Part shown: positions 24,940 to 36,570 of the stretch, one piece after another
Layout of the letters: each line of letters opens with the position of its first letter
How positions within the stretch are numbered: position 1 is the first letter of the stretch
DNA from: Physcia stellaris
Taxonomy: Eukaryota > Ascomycota > Lecanoromycetes > Caliciales > Physciaceae
Direction of reading: 5' to 3'
NCBI GenBank assembly: GCA_018902385.1
Contig: JABSSW010000002.1
Span: 1,302,001-1,366,000, forward strand
DNA length: 64,000 bases
The notes under the pieces: generated by a model
The model's input: only the letters and a program-made list of their open reading frames with translations
Database searches by the model: none
Told to the model about the DNA's origin: nothing
Position numbers and translations under genes: made by a program

Positions 24940-25115
24940 AATCTCGAATGAAAAATGAACGATATTTTGAAATCTCGATATCATTACAATCGTTTTCAAT
25001 ATCGTGTCAATTGATCGAGTTGATTTCATGATCGAACGTGATATTATGTCGATAACGAAAAATTCGATAATGTTCGCGACGTGATAAACGACTTTCATCG
25101 TACTCATTTCACGAC
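24940..25115 (+). pseudogene. gypsy chromodomain-like tail, mutated
   Basis: After a TGA in a likely Trp position, the frame reads KMNDILKSRYHYNRFQYRVN, another TGA, then HDRT, a TGA, YYVDNEKFDNVRDVINDFHR. The order of aromatic residues matches the chromodomain-type extension of gypsy integrases. In relatives this module reads histone marks to steer insertion. Confidence 0.6.
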
Positions 25116-25584
25116 GACAGATTCAGAATTTTTCAAAACGTTGATTTCAATATTTCAAATCGTCGTCAGCGAATTCGATTTCTCAACAAGTCGTCGTCGT
25201 TTTCGAAAAAAAATCGTCATGCTAACATTAATCGAAACTATTTTCGATTAGCATTTGACGTCACGAATTCAGTTTTTATTCATTTGTTTTTGATTTCACG
25301 ATTTTTATTCAACAATTCAACTTCTATTATCTTTTCGATGTTATTTACAGTCAGAATTTACATCGCATGAAAGATTGAATCGTGTCAAAAACATTTTCAA
25401 AAATTGTCGTCAAGTTTTATCGAACGTTGAAATGACACTAGAATATTAAAAAATAAAAAATGATGATCGTGAAATTTTTGAATTTTGCAATCATACAATT
25501 TGATCAGCAAAATTCTCAACAAGATTTTCAAATTTCGCAACAACAACGAATCGTCGAAACGACGTTCGCGAAAAAGAAAAATAG

Positions 25585-25821
25585 TGTTACGAACATGTTT
25601 GACAGATAAATTTGACAAATAGATAAACGATATGATAAATGATTGAACAGATAAATTTAAATCGAATTATGTTTTAATTCTTTGACGAAATTAGCGTGAT
25701 TTGAAACTTGACGTTCGCACATTGTTTACAATTTCATCATTTTGTACATATTTGTTTCTGCAGACTTATTGTCTTCGTCTAATTAATCAATAATACGTTT
25801 ATTCAAGCACGACTCATGATA
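25585..25821 (+). repeat. 3' LTR of the gypsy element
   Basis: 237 bp, followed directly by the CGCAA target duplication. Divergence from the 5' LTR is about 5 percent and consists only of transitions. Confidence 0.95.
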
Positions 25822-25826
25822 CGCAA

Positions 25827-28244
25827 CGTCGTTTTTGAACAAATTTGCGACGACGTAAATCGAAAATTCACGTTTTTTCATATAACGCATGTCGCGTTTT
25901 AACAGATTTGCAATCATTGTTTGCAAATTTTCGATTATCGATTTGATTGAATGATTGTTTCGATAATAACGATGCAGAAAGTCATGAATTTTCAGACGAA
26001 ATTGCAAGTTATATAATATGATTAACGCAAAATCTTTAAACAAATCGTCGAAATTTTTGATGAAATTTCGTCGAGTTGTCAGATTTTCTTTGAAAATTTC
26101 ATTGAGATATTTCAATAATCGATTCGTTTCAAAGCATTTGTTATTTGAATTTTGCAAATTGACAAAACTGTTGATCAACATTGTTTTTTGTAATATTACG
26201 TTCGATGTTTTTGAACAATACAAATGTATAAATCGAATTAATTTCGTCGCGTAATTGAAAGTATTTTTTTTCGAAACTTGAAAGAGAACGCAAATATTTC
26301 GTAAAACATGTTTTAACAATTCAATATCATCGTATTTAATGAAATGTCGCAATTGAAAATATATTTTCATATGTTTAATAAAACGAAAATGATTTTCGAA
26401 CATTTCGTTTTCGATCACGAGAACAGACTGAATTTGAAAATTGAAAAAATGAACAATGACAATCAATTCATTCACGAGATTTTCATAATTCGAAGATTTT
26501 AATCGTTTGAATCATTTTTCGAACTTGAAAACAAACAATATGAAAACGAATTTTCATTGTCGATTGAAAACAAATCGTATGAAAACAAATTTTTCTCGTC
26601 GATTGTTGCACAAATGCATCGTTACAACGAAAATTTTCGTTTGATAGAAATGAATCAAAAACGTTTTCAATTTAATAAAATTTTGATCGATGTTTACGTT
26701 ATTGCGTTTTCAAACATCAACAGCAAATTGCAATGTGAATTCATTTATCGATTTAAAATCATTTCAATGATTTTTATGAATTAATTTCAAAAAATTCAAA
26801 CGCAAATGTCAAAAATTCAAATTCGAAATCATTCATTTTCGAAAATCATATGATTTTTCGACGTCACGTCGACAATTTTGCATTGTCAATATTCGCAATA
26901 TAATTTTCAAATCATCATAATAAAACAGAAAAATATCGTTTCATATTGAATCGTTGAAATTTTTTTTCAATTGTCGTTTTTCAATGTTTTCGTGAATTAA
27001 TATATTGTTTTTCGTCGTGTTTTCGTTTTGTTGCACGAAAACTAAAAAATGCGATTTGATTTTACTATATGCAATTCGTTTGATTTTTGACATTTTCATC
27101 AATTTTTTACATTCGTCGAGTTTTTTTTCCGAAAATTTTTTGAAAAATGTTGTTTTCAGATTTTCATGAACGAAATGTCGACGATTTTGAACAATGATAA
27201 ATAAACAATAACGAAAATCAAATATTGCGAAACAAATTTATTTGATGAAATAACTTTTTCGTGTTTGAATTGATCACAACAATGTTTTGCATTCGTATTT
27301 TGTGATTCGATCGTTACATGTTTTGTCGTAAATTTTCATTTGAAATCATAATGATTTGAAATTGAAAAACGATAATGATATCGCGTTGAATTTTTCGATT
27401 TTTTATTTTTTCGACGAATTTGTGATTTACAAAATCGAAATTGTCATAAGATTTCGCTTGTTTTTCATTAAAAATGTTACGACAAATTTCATTTTTTTTC
27501 AATACGATTAAATGTTTGATCAAACTTTGCGTCGTGTTATAACAAACACAAATGTTGAAAATAAACAATATGTCAATTATTTTTTTTTTGATTTTTGAAT
27601 TTATCAAATATAACGTCAACGTTTTGATCAAGTCATTACATCGAAAATTTTGCATAAAAAACAACAATATCGACATTCACATGATTTGTTTGATGTTCAT
27701 GAATATAAATTGTGAAAACGAATAATTCGATGATTTAACAACGAAATTCAAAAATTTCATCAAAAAAAATGTTGTATTGCGTACGACATCAACAAAAAAT
27801 TTCAATTTATCGATGAAATTCAAAATTTGAATATTGAAATCGAAAAACTTTCAACGAAAACGTTCATTGTTCGTCAATTCGATCAGTTCTTTTCGAATTT
27901 GTCGTTGATATTTTGCTTTTTCGTCGACTTTTAACATGTTGTTTCAATTTTGCATTTCAAATCGAAATAAAGAATTGTTTTTTTTTTCTCGTTCAACATT
28001 TTTTGATATGCGAATTTTCGAAATTGTAATCAGTATTTGCGATATCGTTTTTTGAATGATGTTTCGTCAAAACACGCAACAAATGTTGCATGTTTAGATT
28101 TTTTTTTTTTTTCATCATGTTCACGACGAATTGCAATTTGAATTTTTGTGTAATGAATGATTTACGATTCGATTTTCGAAAACGTTTGCGTTTGAATTGA
28201 AAAAAAATTCGAAAATCAATCGATGTTTGAATATTTGAATTCAT
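25827..28244 (-). pseudogene. DUF6589-like gene, N-terminal and central part, mutated
   Basis: Minus-strand pieces in order: 28244-27993 (basic N-terminus with a hydrophobic stretch), 27676-27314 (includes CVCYNTTQSLIKHLIVL and YDNFDFVNHKF, which resemble the self-association and YDNIN-type blocks of DUF6589 proteins), and 26475-25827 (TKLIRFIHLYCS, NSFVNLQNSNNKCFETN, LHRYYRNNHS). The family is common in repeated fungal genes; its function is not known to me. The identification rests on pattern memory. The 3' end of the frame runs into the gypsy LTR and resumes left of the element. Confidence 0.55.
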
Positions 28245-28654
28245 GTTAAAAATTTGAACTTGCGCAATAAAAAATTGTAATAATGAAAACGAAATGTCTT
28301 AAAAATCGTAAACGTGATGAAAACAAGACGAAAAATTGCGATATGAAAAAAATTCGATTTCGTTTTAACGTGAAATTTGATATCAAATCAAATTCATGAA
28401 TTTGATTTTTAGAACGCGAATTTGTTCGCATACAACAAGTTGTTATTTGATCGATTGACAATTTTCTAATGATGTTAATTTTAATTTAAATTAATTGTAC
28501 AATGACGATTATGTTATCAATAAAATCATTTGACGTTGTTTCGTATGAAAATGACGATTTGAAATATCTGATATTGTTTGATTTGAAAAAAAGAATGTTT
28601 ATATAAACACATGTCAAAATTTACATCATCAATATTTTTTCTGATTTTCAAAAC

Positions 28655-29000
28655 ACGAATCAAAATAAATTAATAGTTCAGTTCACGATGTCATTTGCGC
28701 TTTTTAACGTTAAAACAAAAATTGTACAAATGCAATGAATCAGACATATTTATAGCGAATTCTTATATCACGTATGTTAGATGATATGAATAAACTCGTA
28801 TGACTTTTTACGAAAAACGAAAATTGTTGAAATCAAAATGTTGTTGTTTTTTCGAAACGTAAATCGAAATAAATTAATTATTAAATTCACGATGTCATTT
28901 GAGCTGCTTGATGTTAATGAAAAAATTGTACAAATGCAATGTATTAAACATATTTACAATAAATTTTTATATCATGTATGTTAAATCATACGAACAAACG
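28655..29000. repeat. Diverged direct repeat, two copies about 200 bp apart
   Basis: Copy 1 (about 28655-28800) and copy 2 (about 28855-29000) share AATAAATTAAT, TTCACGATGTCATTTG, AATTGTACAAATGCAATG and ATATTTA...TTATATCA in the same order. Confidence 0.6.
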
Positions 29001-30006
29001 TTTAACGATTTGCATAAAATCTTGATTGTATTTTTTGCGTACACATAAATTTTCATTTCAATATCATTTTTGAAATTTTCATTCATCGATTTTTGTTCGT
29101 CTGATTCATGTTTGAACGTTTTTAATGTTTGTTTTCTCGTTCGACTTGTCAATGATTCGTATTTTTGATGAAAAATGAATAAAAACGACGTGCTCGTATT
29201 GACGAATGAAAAAAAATAAAATCGTGACAAAATAAAAACGATGTGATCGAAAAAATTGAAAAAAAAAATAATAAACTGAAAAAAACGATGAATAAAAAAA
29301 ATAAAAAAACGAAAAAAATGTATCGACAAATTTCTTGAATTTTGTTGAAAAAAAAAAAAAAAAAAAGAAAAAAGAAAAAAAAAAAATGAAAAAAAAAAAA
29401 CGCGTAAAATTTCTCGAATGACGCATCGTGTTTATATATGCAAATAAAAAATCAATATTTTAATGAAACGAATCTGATTGAATGATTTAACGATTAAAAT
29501 TGTAAATAAATATTTTTCATTCATGATCGTTTCATTCATGATTGCGAATTCGAATCGCGTGTGCAATGATAAATATTTTCAAAATTTATTTCTGTGATAA
29601 ATTCGAAAATTTTGATTCAATGAAACAATATTCACTTCTGAACACATGACAGAATTTCGAAATAATTGAATTGATAATTTGAAATTTCGATTAACATATG
29701 AAATATCACAAAAAACATCATTTTTTTGATTGTTGTGACAATGTTGAAAATCAGAATTTCGACGCGCAAAATTCGAAATCGAAAAAAAAAATATTCGAAA
29801 ATACTTGATTGAATAATTGTAAATGCGAAAAAATAAAAAATGAAAATGAAAAAAAAAAATAATGATAAGATAAATTTGATATAATTCGAAATCGAAATCG
29901 AAATCGAAAATCATGACAAAATAAAAATGAATTGAATGAAAAATGAAAAAAATCAAAACGAAAAATCATGAAAAAATAAAAGCGATGTGATCGTATGAAC
30001 GAAAAA

Positions 30007-30127
30007 TTTGAAAAAGAAAAAATTGAAAAAAGAAAAATTGAAAAAAGAAAAATTGAAAAAGAAAAAGTTGAAAAAGAAAAAATTGAAAAAAAAAAAATTA
30101 AAAAAGAAAAAATTGAAAAAGAAAAAT
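30007..30127. repeat. Microsatellite-like GAAAAA/TTGAAAAA array
   Basis: About eight imperfect units of 13-16 bp of the form AAAAGAAAAATTG. It explains the Lys- and Phe-rich frames on both strands here; these are not genes. Confidence 0.8.
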
Positions 30128-32679
30128 AAACTTCGCAAAAGAAAAAATTTTGTACAATTGTTAATCGATTTTTCGATGATTGAAATTTGATATCATTCAT
30201 TTCGTCGTGTTGAAAAAAAGAATTCGTTTCATCGTGACGAAAAATCTTGATCATTTCTCGACGTATGTGAAATTTACGACGTGATAAAAATTTCAAAAAC
30301 GCGTTGAATCGTGTCAAAAACACGTTTTTGAAATTCAAAATTTCGTATTACAATTCATCGTCGTATTGATGAAAAAGACATCATGTAAAAAAAAATGAAA
30401 ATGATGAAAAAAAATTAAAAAATAAAAAGAAAACGAGAAATTAAACGACGAAACGAAATCAATTTCGTCATATTTTCAATTTCAATATCACAATTTCACG
30501 ATCGTGAAACATTTTTGCGCATAATGAAAACAATTGTTTGAATTACTAAATCATTCATTCATTTAAACGACTAATCGAATGAAATTTTGAAACAAAATTT
30601 TCGATTTGTGTACGATTAAAAGTCGTAAATGATCGATCAATTCGACGTCGTTTCATATATTTTATTTTCAACAATAATCGAACAACAAAAATATATTTCT
30701 GTTATCACATTTAGAATTTCGTATATTTGCGAAAAAAATTCATTTGATTTTATATTTCGTATCATGATTAACGTTATCAACAAAACGTTAATTTAATGCA
30801 TGCATTTTTGCTTTTGTACAATTTAATTTTTTCAATATTTAAACAATAAACTTGTTCGTATATTTCTTGCATCTCTTTCGAGATTTTTGCATTTCTGACG
30901 TATAAACAAAAACAAACAGTTTACAATTTCGTGAACAAAAACAATTTACGAAAACGAATTTTCAACATCGAAACATGCGAATGATAAATAGAATAAAGAT
31001 AAAAAAAAAATTGAAAATGTATTTTTTCGACTTTATTTTTTTTCAGATTTCGCGTTTCATTCGCATCGTTTGATTGTTGAAAAAACTTGATATAAATTAC
31101 AAAATAATATTTTACAATCGCGAAAAAAACATGATTGTTTCAAAAAAGTTCAAGAAAATTCATAATCAAACAACATTGCAAAAGAATTTTTTTGCAATTT
31201 CGTATATAACGAAAAATGCAATGAAATCGACACACAACATGATTATTTTCGAAACAGAAATTCAATTGTGTTCAATTTCATTTCAAATCACAATTTCATT
31301 TCATTATTTTTCGTTTTCGTCGTTTGATTCGACATTTTTCATTTGAATGTTCGAAAACGATGTTTTCGTCAACGTTTCATACATTTTTTTTTGTTTGATT
31401 TTTTCGATCAACACAATTTTCAACATTTTTTTTTCGTTTTCATTCAGAAACGTTTGATATTTTCTTTTATAAATCAAAAAAGTGAATTTTTTTCAAATTT
31501 TTTTAAAAAACACATTTACAATTTTTTTTGCGACGCGAAAACGACGCGATTTTGAAATTCAAATTGTAAATGTTTTTGTAAAACGAAAATTCGAAATTTC
31601 TGTTTTCTCAATTGATACGAAAACAACGATTTGAGATTCGATAAAATCGAATCGTTCGATTTCGAAATTTTCAAACTCGAAATCGTCGAAATTGTCGTCG
31701 TGTTCAAAATGAATTTTTGTGTTCATATTCATAAATTCGTTTTCATTCTGAAACAAAAATAATGATTCATTTGTGTCGATATTGAAATCGATTTCTTGCA
31801 ATCGCTCGCGATTTGTCGTAAATTGATTGATGAACAATTTTTGACGATTTGATTGTCGTTGCGAAAAACACGTTTCGAAATTCGACAATGTTATTTTCAC
31901 AACATTGATACGAATTCGCGTGCTTTTGTTATGCACAAAAAAATTTTTAATTTTGAAAAAAATCGAAAACATCACTCTTGCGATCGCAAACGATATTTGA
32001 ATGTCAATTGAATTTAAAATCGAATCAAATCAAATACAAATTTGAAATTGAAAAATTGCATATTCAACGAACATTGATTTTTTTTATGTATGTACGTGAA
32101 ATTGTCGCACGTTTCAAGTTAATTTCTGATTTGACGACATAAACGAAAAATCAATTGAATTTGATTTTGCTTAATTTGAACGCAACGAATGCACGTTTGA
32201 ATTGCATTTCGATCAATCGCTTAAAAATTTGTTAAACGATCGATTTTTTATCAAAAAAAAAGCATGTTTATTTGAATGATTAAAACGTCGAACTGTTACG
32301 ATTGATAAATGTTGTCGAAATCGATACGATTAATAAAATGCAAAAAAACGATATGTTTGTCGAAAACATTCGTAAATTGTGATCGCTTCATTGATGTTAT
32401 ACGAATTTTGAATTGATATATCATCATCGTCAATCAAATTATCATGATGATTTCAAAATTCAATTCACGACATCGAAATCAACGTCGATGACATCGTCAT
32501 CGAACACGTCTGAATACACATTAGAAATTGCATATAATTTCGAATATCAATGATACATTTACAAATGATCAAAAAATTCGCGCTGCGCGACATGATTGTG
32601 ATGTTGAAACGAAAAAAAAAAAAAAATCGAAATTCAAATAAATAAAGATAATTTTGCAAACGACGTTAATGATAAATAT

Positions 32680-33360
32680 GTGTTGATAAATAATTTTCAT
32701 ATCAAAACAATAAAATCATCGAAATCACAAAGACAAACAATATCGTCATACATTCGTAATTTCGAAAAATAATAATAAACATTATTTGATGAAATAAACA
32801 AATTTTTATTCTTGTACAATTAATCTGTATTGACAGATAACTTTATTTATATCGAGTTTTCTATCATTTGATTCGAATATGTTACGCGAAAACGAATATT
32901 CTCGACGACGACGATGTTCGAAATGTCATTGTTTAAAATCACGCAAAATTAAAAATCAATTTTCTGAATTTCGTCAAAAAAACAACGATATTGACACAAT
33001 CAAATCGTCTCGAATAGAAATAGCAAGCATTATTTGAATTAATGAACGATTGTGTGCGTTTGTACAATTCATTTATATCGACAAATAATCGTATGTTTGA
33101 AAAATTGATAACAATCGATTCATTTTCGTCGTGCGAAATCGAATATTCTCAACGAAAACGATATTCAAAGAAACAATGACTAATATTTGATAAAAACTCA
33201 AAATGTTTAATTTTCAAACATCAATACGATGTCAAACAATATCGTCGAAATCACATCGTTTCGTATAAAAACAACAAGCATTATTCGATCGAATAAACGA
33301 CTTTGTGTTTTTGTACAATTCATTTTTGTTGACAGATAGTTTTATTTCAAAAACATTGTT
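32680..33360. repeat. Three diverged tandem units of about 250 bp
   Basis: Units share CAAGCATTAT or AAACATTAT, then TTGATGAAATAAAC or a variant, then TTTTTGTACAATTCATTT or a variant, then GACAGATA, near 32770, 33030 and 33280. Between them lie similar CGACG/CGAAAACGATATTC and CAATATCGTC segments. Confidence 0.55.
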
Positions 33361-33899
33361 TATTTTTTGATTATTTTCGTTGAACGATAACGAACGATTT
33401 CACGAATATCAAAAACTGAATAATTGCGAAAAATGATAAATTCACGATTTCGAACGAAAACATGATCACAATACAAAAACAACATGATTTTTAAATTCGA
33501 TGAAAATTGCTTTTAATTTATTTCGAATTTGTTCGTGAACGAAATTTTTTATTTACATTATCGTTTATAACAAATAAAAAAAATCGAATCGATACAAATT
33601 GCGAAAATTGCGATTGAAACATCGATTGTTGATTTTCATTTTTTTTTATCGTGAAAAGTGAAAACGAAAAAAAATCTGTTGATTGCGAAATTTTTTGCGA
33701 TTGTGATTTTGATTTCATCGTCAACGAAACGTTAAACGTTGAAACGATTTTTTTTTTGCGTTTTTTGATATTTTTTTTTTCGATCGACACATTTTTGTTA
33801 ATCAATCAAGTTTTTCGTTGTTCATTATGTTTTCGAATAAATTTTTCAATTTCATTTTTTTTTTCATTCGACAATTTTGCTTTTTTGCGAATTTTCGCG

Positions 33900-35800
33900 T
33901 TAAAATCAGTTCGTTATGTTATTCAAATTTCGTTGTTTGATTTTTTCTGATTTCGAAAATCGATACACATATTCACAATTTCATTTTGATACAACTTTTT
34001 ATTGAATCAATTTTTGCAATATCGCAACAGAACATTTCGATTTGTCAAAAATTCGACGAATTGAATGATAATTTTCAAAAATCGATCAAAAAGTATGATC
34101 GATTCGAACATGAAAATATGAAAATTCGCATATATTTTTCGAGTTTTTTTATTTTTTTATAAAATCAATTTTTTGATAAAATACGCATGAAAAACAGTGT
34201 CGAACTTCTTGAATTCGAAATAAAATCGATGTTTCGAAATATGATTCGAAATGCAAAATGAACAACACATCGCGAATTTGATTAATTTTTTCTTTTCATA
34301 TTCGACGTAAATTTCGTCGTCGTATCGTTTTAATTCGCACAATTTATTGCAAGAAAAATTGATTAAATCGATGTATGTCGATATTTGTTTTTGACGTTGT
34401 TGCGCATTGCGAACAAATTTCGTCGTTTTGTTCATTGATTTGATTCGAAAATCAACAACGTTGTTTTGATCGAATTCATATTCGTTATCGTTTTGTTCGA
34501 ATATGTAAATTTTCAACAATGAATTTCGATTTTCTTTATTTTTTCTGATTTTCGATAAATCGATTTTGTCACAAGTTCATCGAAAAATCAACAGATAACA
34601 AAATTCAAAAAGATTTGACGAACGTTTCGATTTTTTTTTGAATCAAAACGTGTTTGTTTTTAGAAATCATTCAATTACAAATGATTTTGATATTTGAATT
34701 ATTCGCGTTCAATTCATATGTTTCGCTAACGATCAAAAATCGAATTGATGAATTAAATTCAAAAAAATTCGCTTGATTCGATTTCTCGAACGTATCAACA
34801 ATTTTTTTTTGTCGTCATCAATCATGTTCGCATGATACGTTGCTATTCAACGTTTAACGACGAGAAAATAATTTCATTCGAAAAATCAAACGTCGATTGC
34901 AAATTGAACGAAATTTTGAATTTTCGATTTGTTGTCGAAATAAAAAATCGTTTTGAAAATGTTATAAAAATCAATCGCATGAATCGGAAAAAAACGACGA
35001 AATTTTTCGAAATTTTTTTGATTGCTTTCGATAAATATAATATGCATATTGATTTTCGATTTATCGATAAAAATTTTGATTATTCGACAATTTTCGAAAT
35101 CAACGTTTTTTTTTACGACGATCAGCGTATCTTTATTCAAAATAGCGAAAATGTCAAAGTATGACACATTCGAAAAAAGTCGACTTTTGAACACATGAAA
35201 TTCGTTGAATTTTGAACGAAAATTTCGTCAATCGTCAATCAAATGCAATTCATTTACGATCATAGCTATCAAACGTTTTCGAAATTTCGATTTTTTGCAA
35301 ATGTTCTCGTTGAATTCGATCGAAAATATGTATTCGAAATTGATGAACATTGTTCATTGTCAACAAAAATTCTGACAATCGATTGAAAATTTCGTATCAT
35401 GAATATACATTTCGACAACAATTTTTTCACGATTCGATTTGAATTTATGATTTTTATCATAAACGAAAAATCGAATTCGAAAAAACTTATTGATTTTTTT
35501 GTATTGTTGTTTCGTAATGAATTTCAAAAACATCATCATTAACACGATGTTCGTATTTCGAAAATGTAACAAAAACAACATATTGAAAATCAAATTCTTG
35601 TCGAAATTGATTTTCGTTATCAAAATCAAAGATTTTTTGAAACACGCAACGACATGTATGATTTCTATTTGTTTTTTCTTTTTTTTGAAATCGAATATTT
35701 CAAAAATACGAATAGCAATTTGATTTAAAATCATGTTTTCGAATTTCGTATTATTTGAAATCGAAAAAATTTTTGTTGAAAAATTGTGTTCGTTCGTCAA
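33900..35800 (-). pseudogene. RecQ-like DNA helicase gene, mutated
   Basis: Minus-strand pieces read in helicase order. The Q-type region and motif I are at 35800-35600 (KKQIEIIHVVACFKKSLIL, then NFDKNLIFNMLFLLH, where intact proteins have a GKS loop), with motif Ia IVLMMMFLKFITKQQ near 35550. A DExx-type block (IFVDNEQC) lies near 35365. The second RecA-like domain is at 35194-34886 (LFSNVSYFDIFAILNKDTL, RIIKIFIDKSKINMHI). A Cys-containing C-terminal region is at 34519-34157. Frames change and Gly residues are lost in motif I. Such helicases are often repeated and subtelomeric in fungi; the position here gives no telomere evidence. Confidence 0.55.
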
Positions 35801-36179
35801 AAATTTCGATCATTTTGACTCATTATCATAAACATTCTCGTTTGATTTTTGTACATGAAAAATCGAAATTCACAAATTGCGATCGTGCGTATCATTTGAA
35901 AATGTTGTTTTCACGTTGAATGTTGTCAATGAATTTCATTGACTGAATGTAAAAATTCGAAAATTATGAAATGAACTGATCGTTTCAACAGACATGTCGA
36001 TGTTTATTGTGATATCGTAAAATCGTTTAAAAAATTGAAACGCGAAAATCATGATATATAACAAAGAAATCGATAATAATATGCGTAAAATGAAATTTTC
36101 TGATCAATTGCGCATTCGAGAATTGCTTTGAAATGATAATTTTGAAATTGAACAAAATTTGTTTTCGTTTTGTTTACGA

Positions 36180-36545
36180 TACGTCAATTTCAATCATCAC
36201 GTTATTTTAAAAAATTATCTTTGTGAAATCTTGTAACTCGATATCGAAATAATGATTTTTTCGTTTTCAATTAATTGTATTCGATGTGAATTGTGCAAAA
36301 AAAAATTTCGAAAAATGCTGAATTTGATGATTTATGATTTTGAAAATGAAACGAAATATGTTTGTCGCGTTGTTTTTTCGTATTTCGCAATTGAATTGAA
36401 CAACAATCACAACGTATTATGAAATTATTTTTGTGAAACTTTGTAATTCGATATCGAAATAGCGATTTTTTCGTTTTCAATTAATTGTATTCGATGTGAA
36501 ATGTGCAAAAAGAAACTTCGAAAAATGCTGAATTTGAATGATGAC
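36180..36545. repeat. Tandem repeat at the right edge of the AT-rich block, period about 212 bp
   Basis: About 36212-36330 and 36424-36540 share CTCGATATCGAAATA or a variant, GATTTTTTCGTTTTCAATTAATTGTATTCGATGTGAA (split by few changes) and TTTCGAAAAATGCTGAATTTGA. The second copy ends just before the return to normal base composition. Confidence 0.75.
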
Positions 36546-36570
36546 GCGAAAATAAATACGATTATTTATC

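Larger units (their letters stand above)
19113..25821 (+). mobile_element. Ty3/gypsy LTR retrotransposon with chromodomain-like end, inactivated
   Basis: Full-length structure: 237-bp LTRs at both ends and a perfect 5-bp target duplication CGCAA at 19108-19112 and 25822-25826. The internal order is gag zinc knuckle, aspartic protease, reverse transcriptase, RNase H, integrase and chromodomain-like tail, the Ty3/gypsy (chromovirus) order. LTRs start TGTTACGAAC and end CATGATA; the usual terminal CA appears as TA. Many in-frame stops, nearly all TGA in place of Trp, make it non-functional. It is nested in a minus-strand DUF6589-like gene. Confidence 0.95.
28246..33500. other. AT-rich debris with repeats, no recognisable gene
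   Basis: Long A and T runs (for example 29340-29400) give meaningless Phe- or Lys-rich frames. A minus-strand frame at 31975-31559 has a mixed acidic composition and may be a mutated exon, but I cannot name it. Repeats inside are listed separately. Confidence 0.5.
11330..36570. other. AT-rich block of mutated transposons
   Basis: About 25 kb with sharp edges against GC-balanced flanks. CC and GG are nearly absent, especially from 19.3 to 36.5 kb. CT and AG are scarce, whereas CA/TG and CG stay common and TA is not enriched. Everything recognisable inside is mobile-element or repeated-gene debris: two C2H2-carrying LTR elements, one Ty3/gypsy element, a DUF6589-like gene, a RecQ-like helicase and diverged tandem repeats. 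The dinucleotide pattern was read by eye over many lines, not counted over the whole block. Confidence 0.9.

Noticed and set aside
29751-30338. Phe/Ser-rich minus-strand protein and the Lys-rich plus-strand frame
   Set aside because: Products of A/T-run microsatellites, not genes.
11330-36570. Classical RIP with CpA-to-TpA
   Set aside because: CpA/TpG remain abundant, TpA is not enriched, and LTR-pair differences fall at CpT/ApG.
11330-36570. Centromere
   Set aside because: AT-rich transposon islands of this size occur at many sites; nothing specific for a centromere can be read from sequence.
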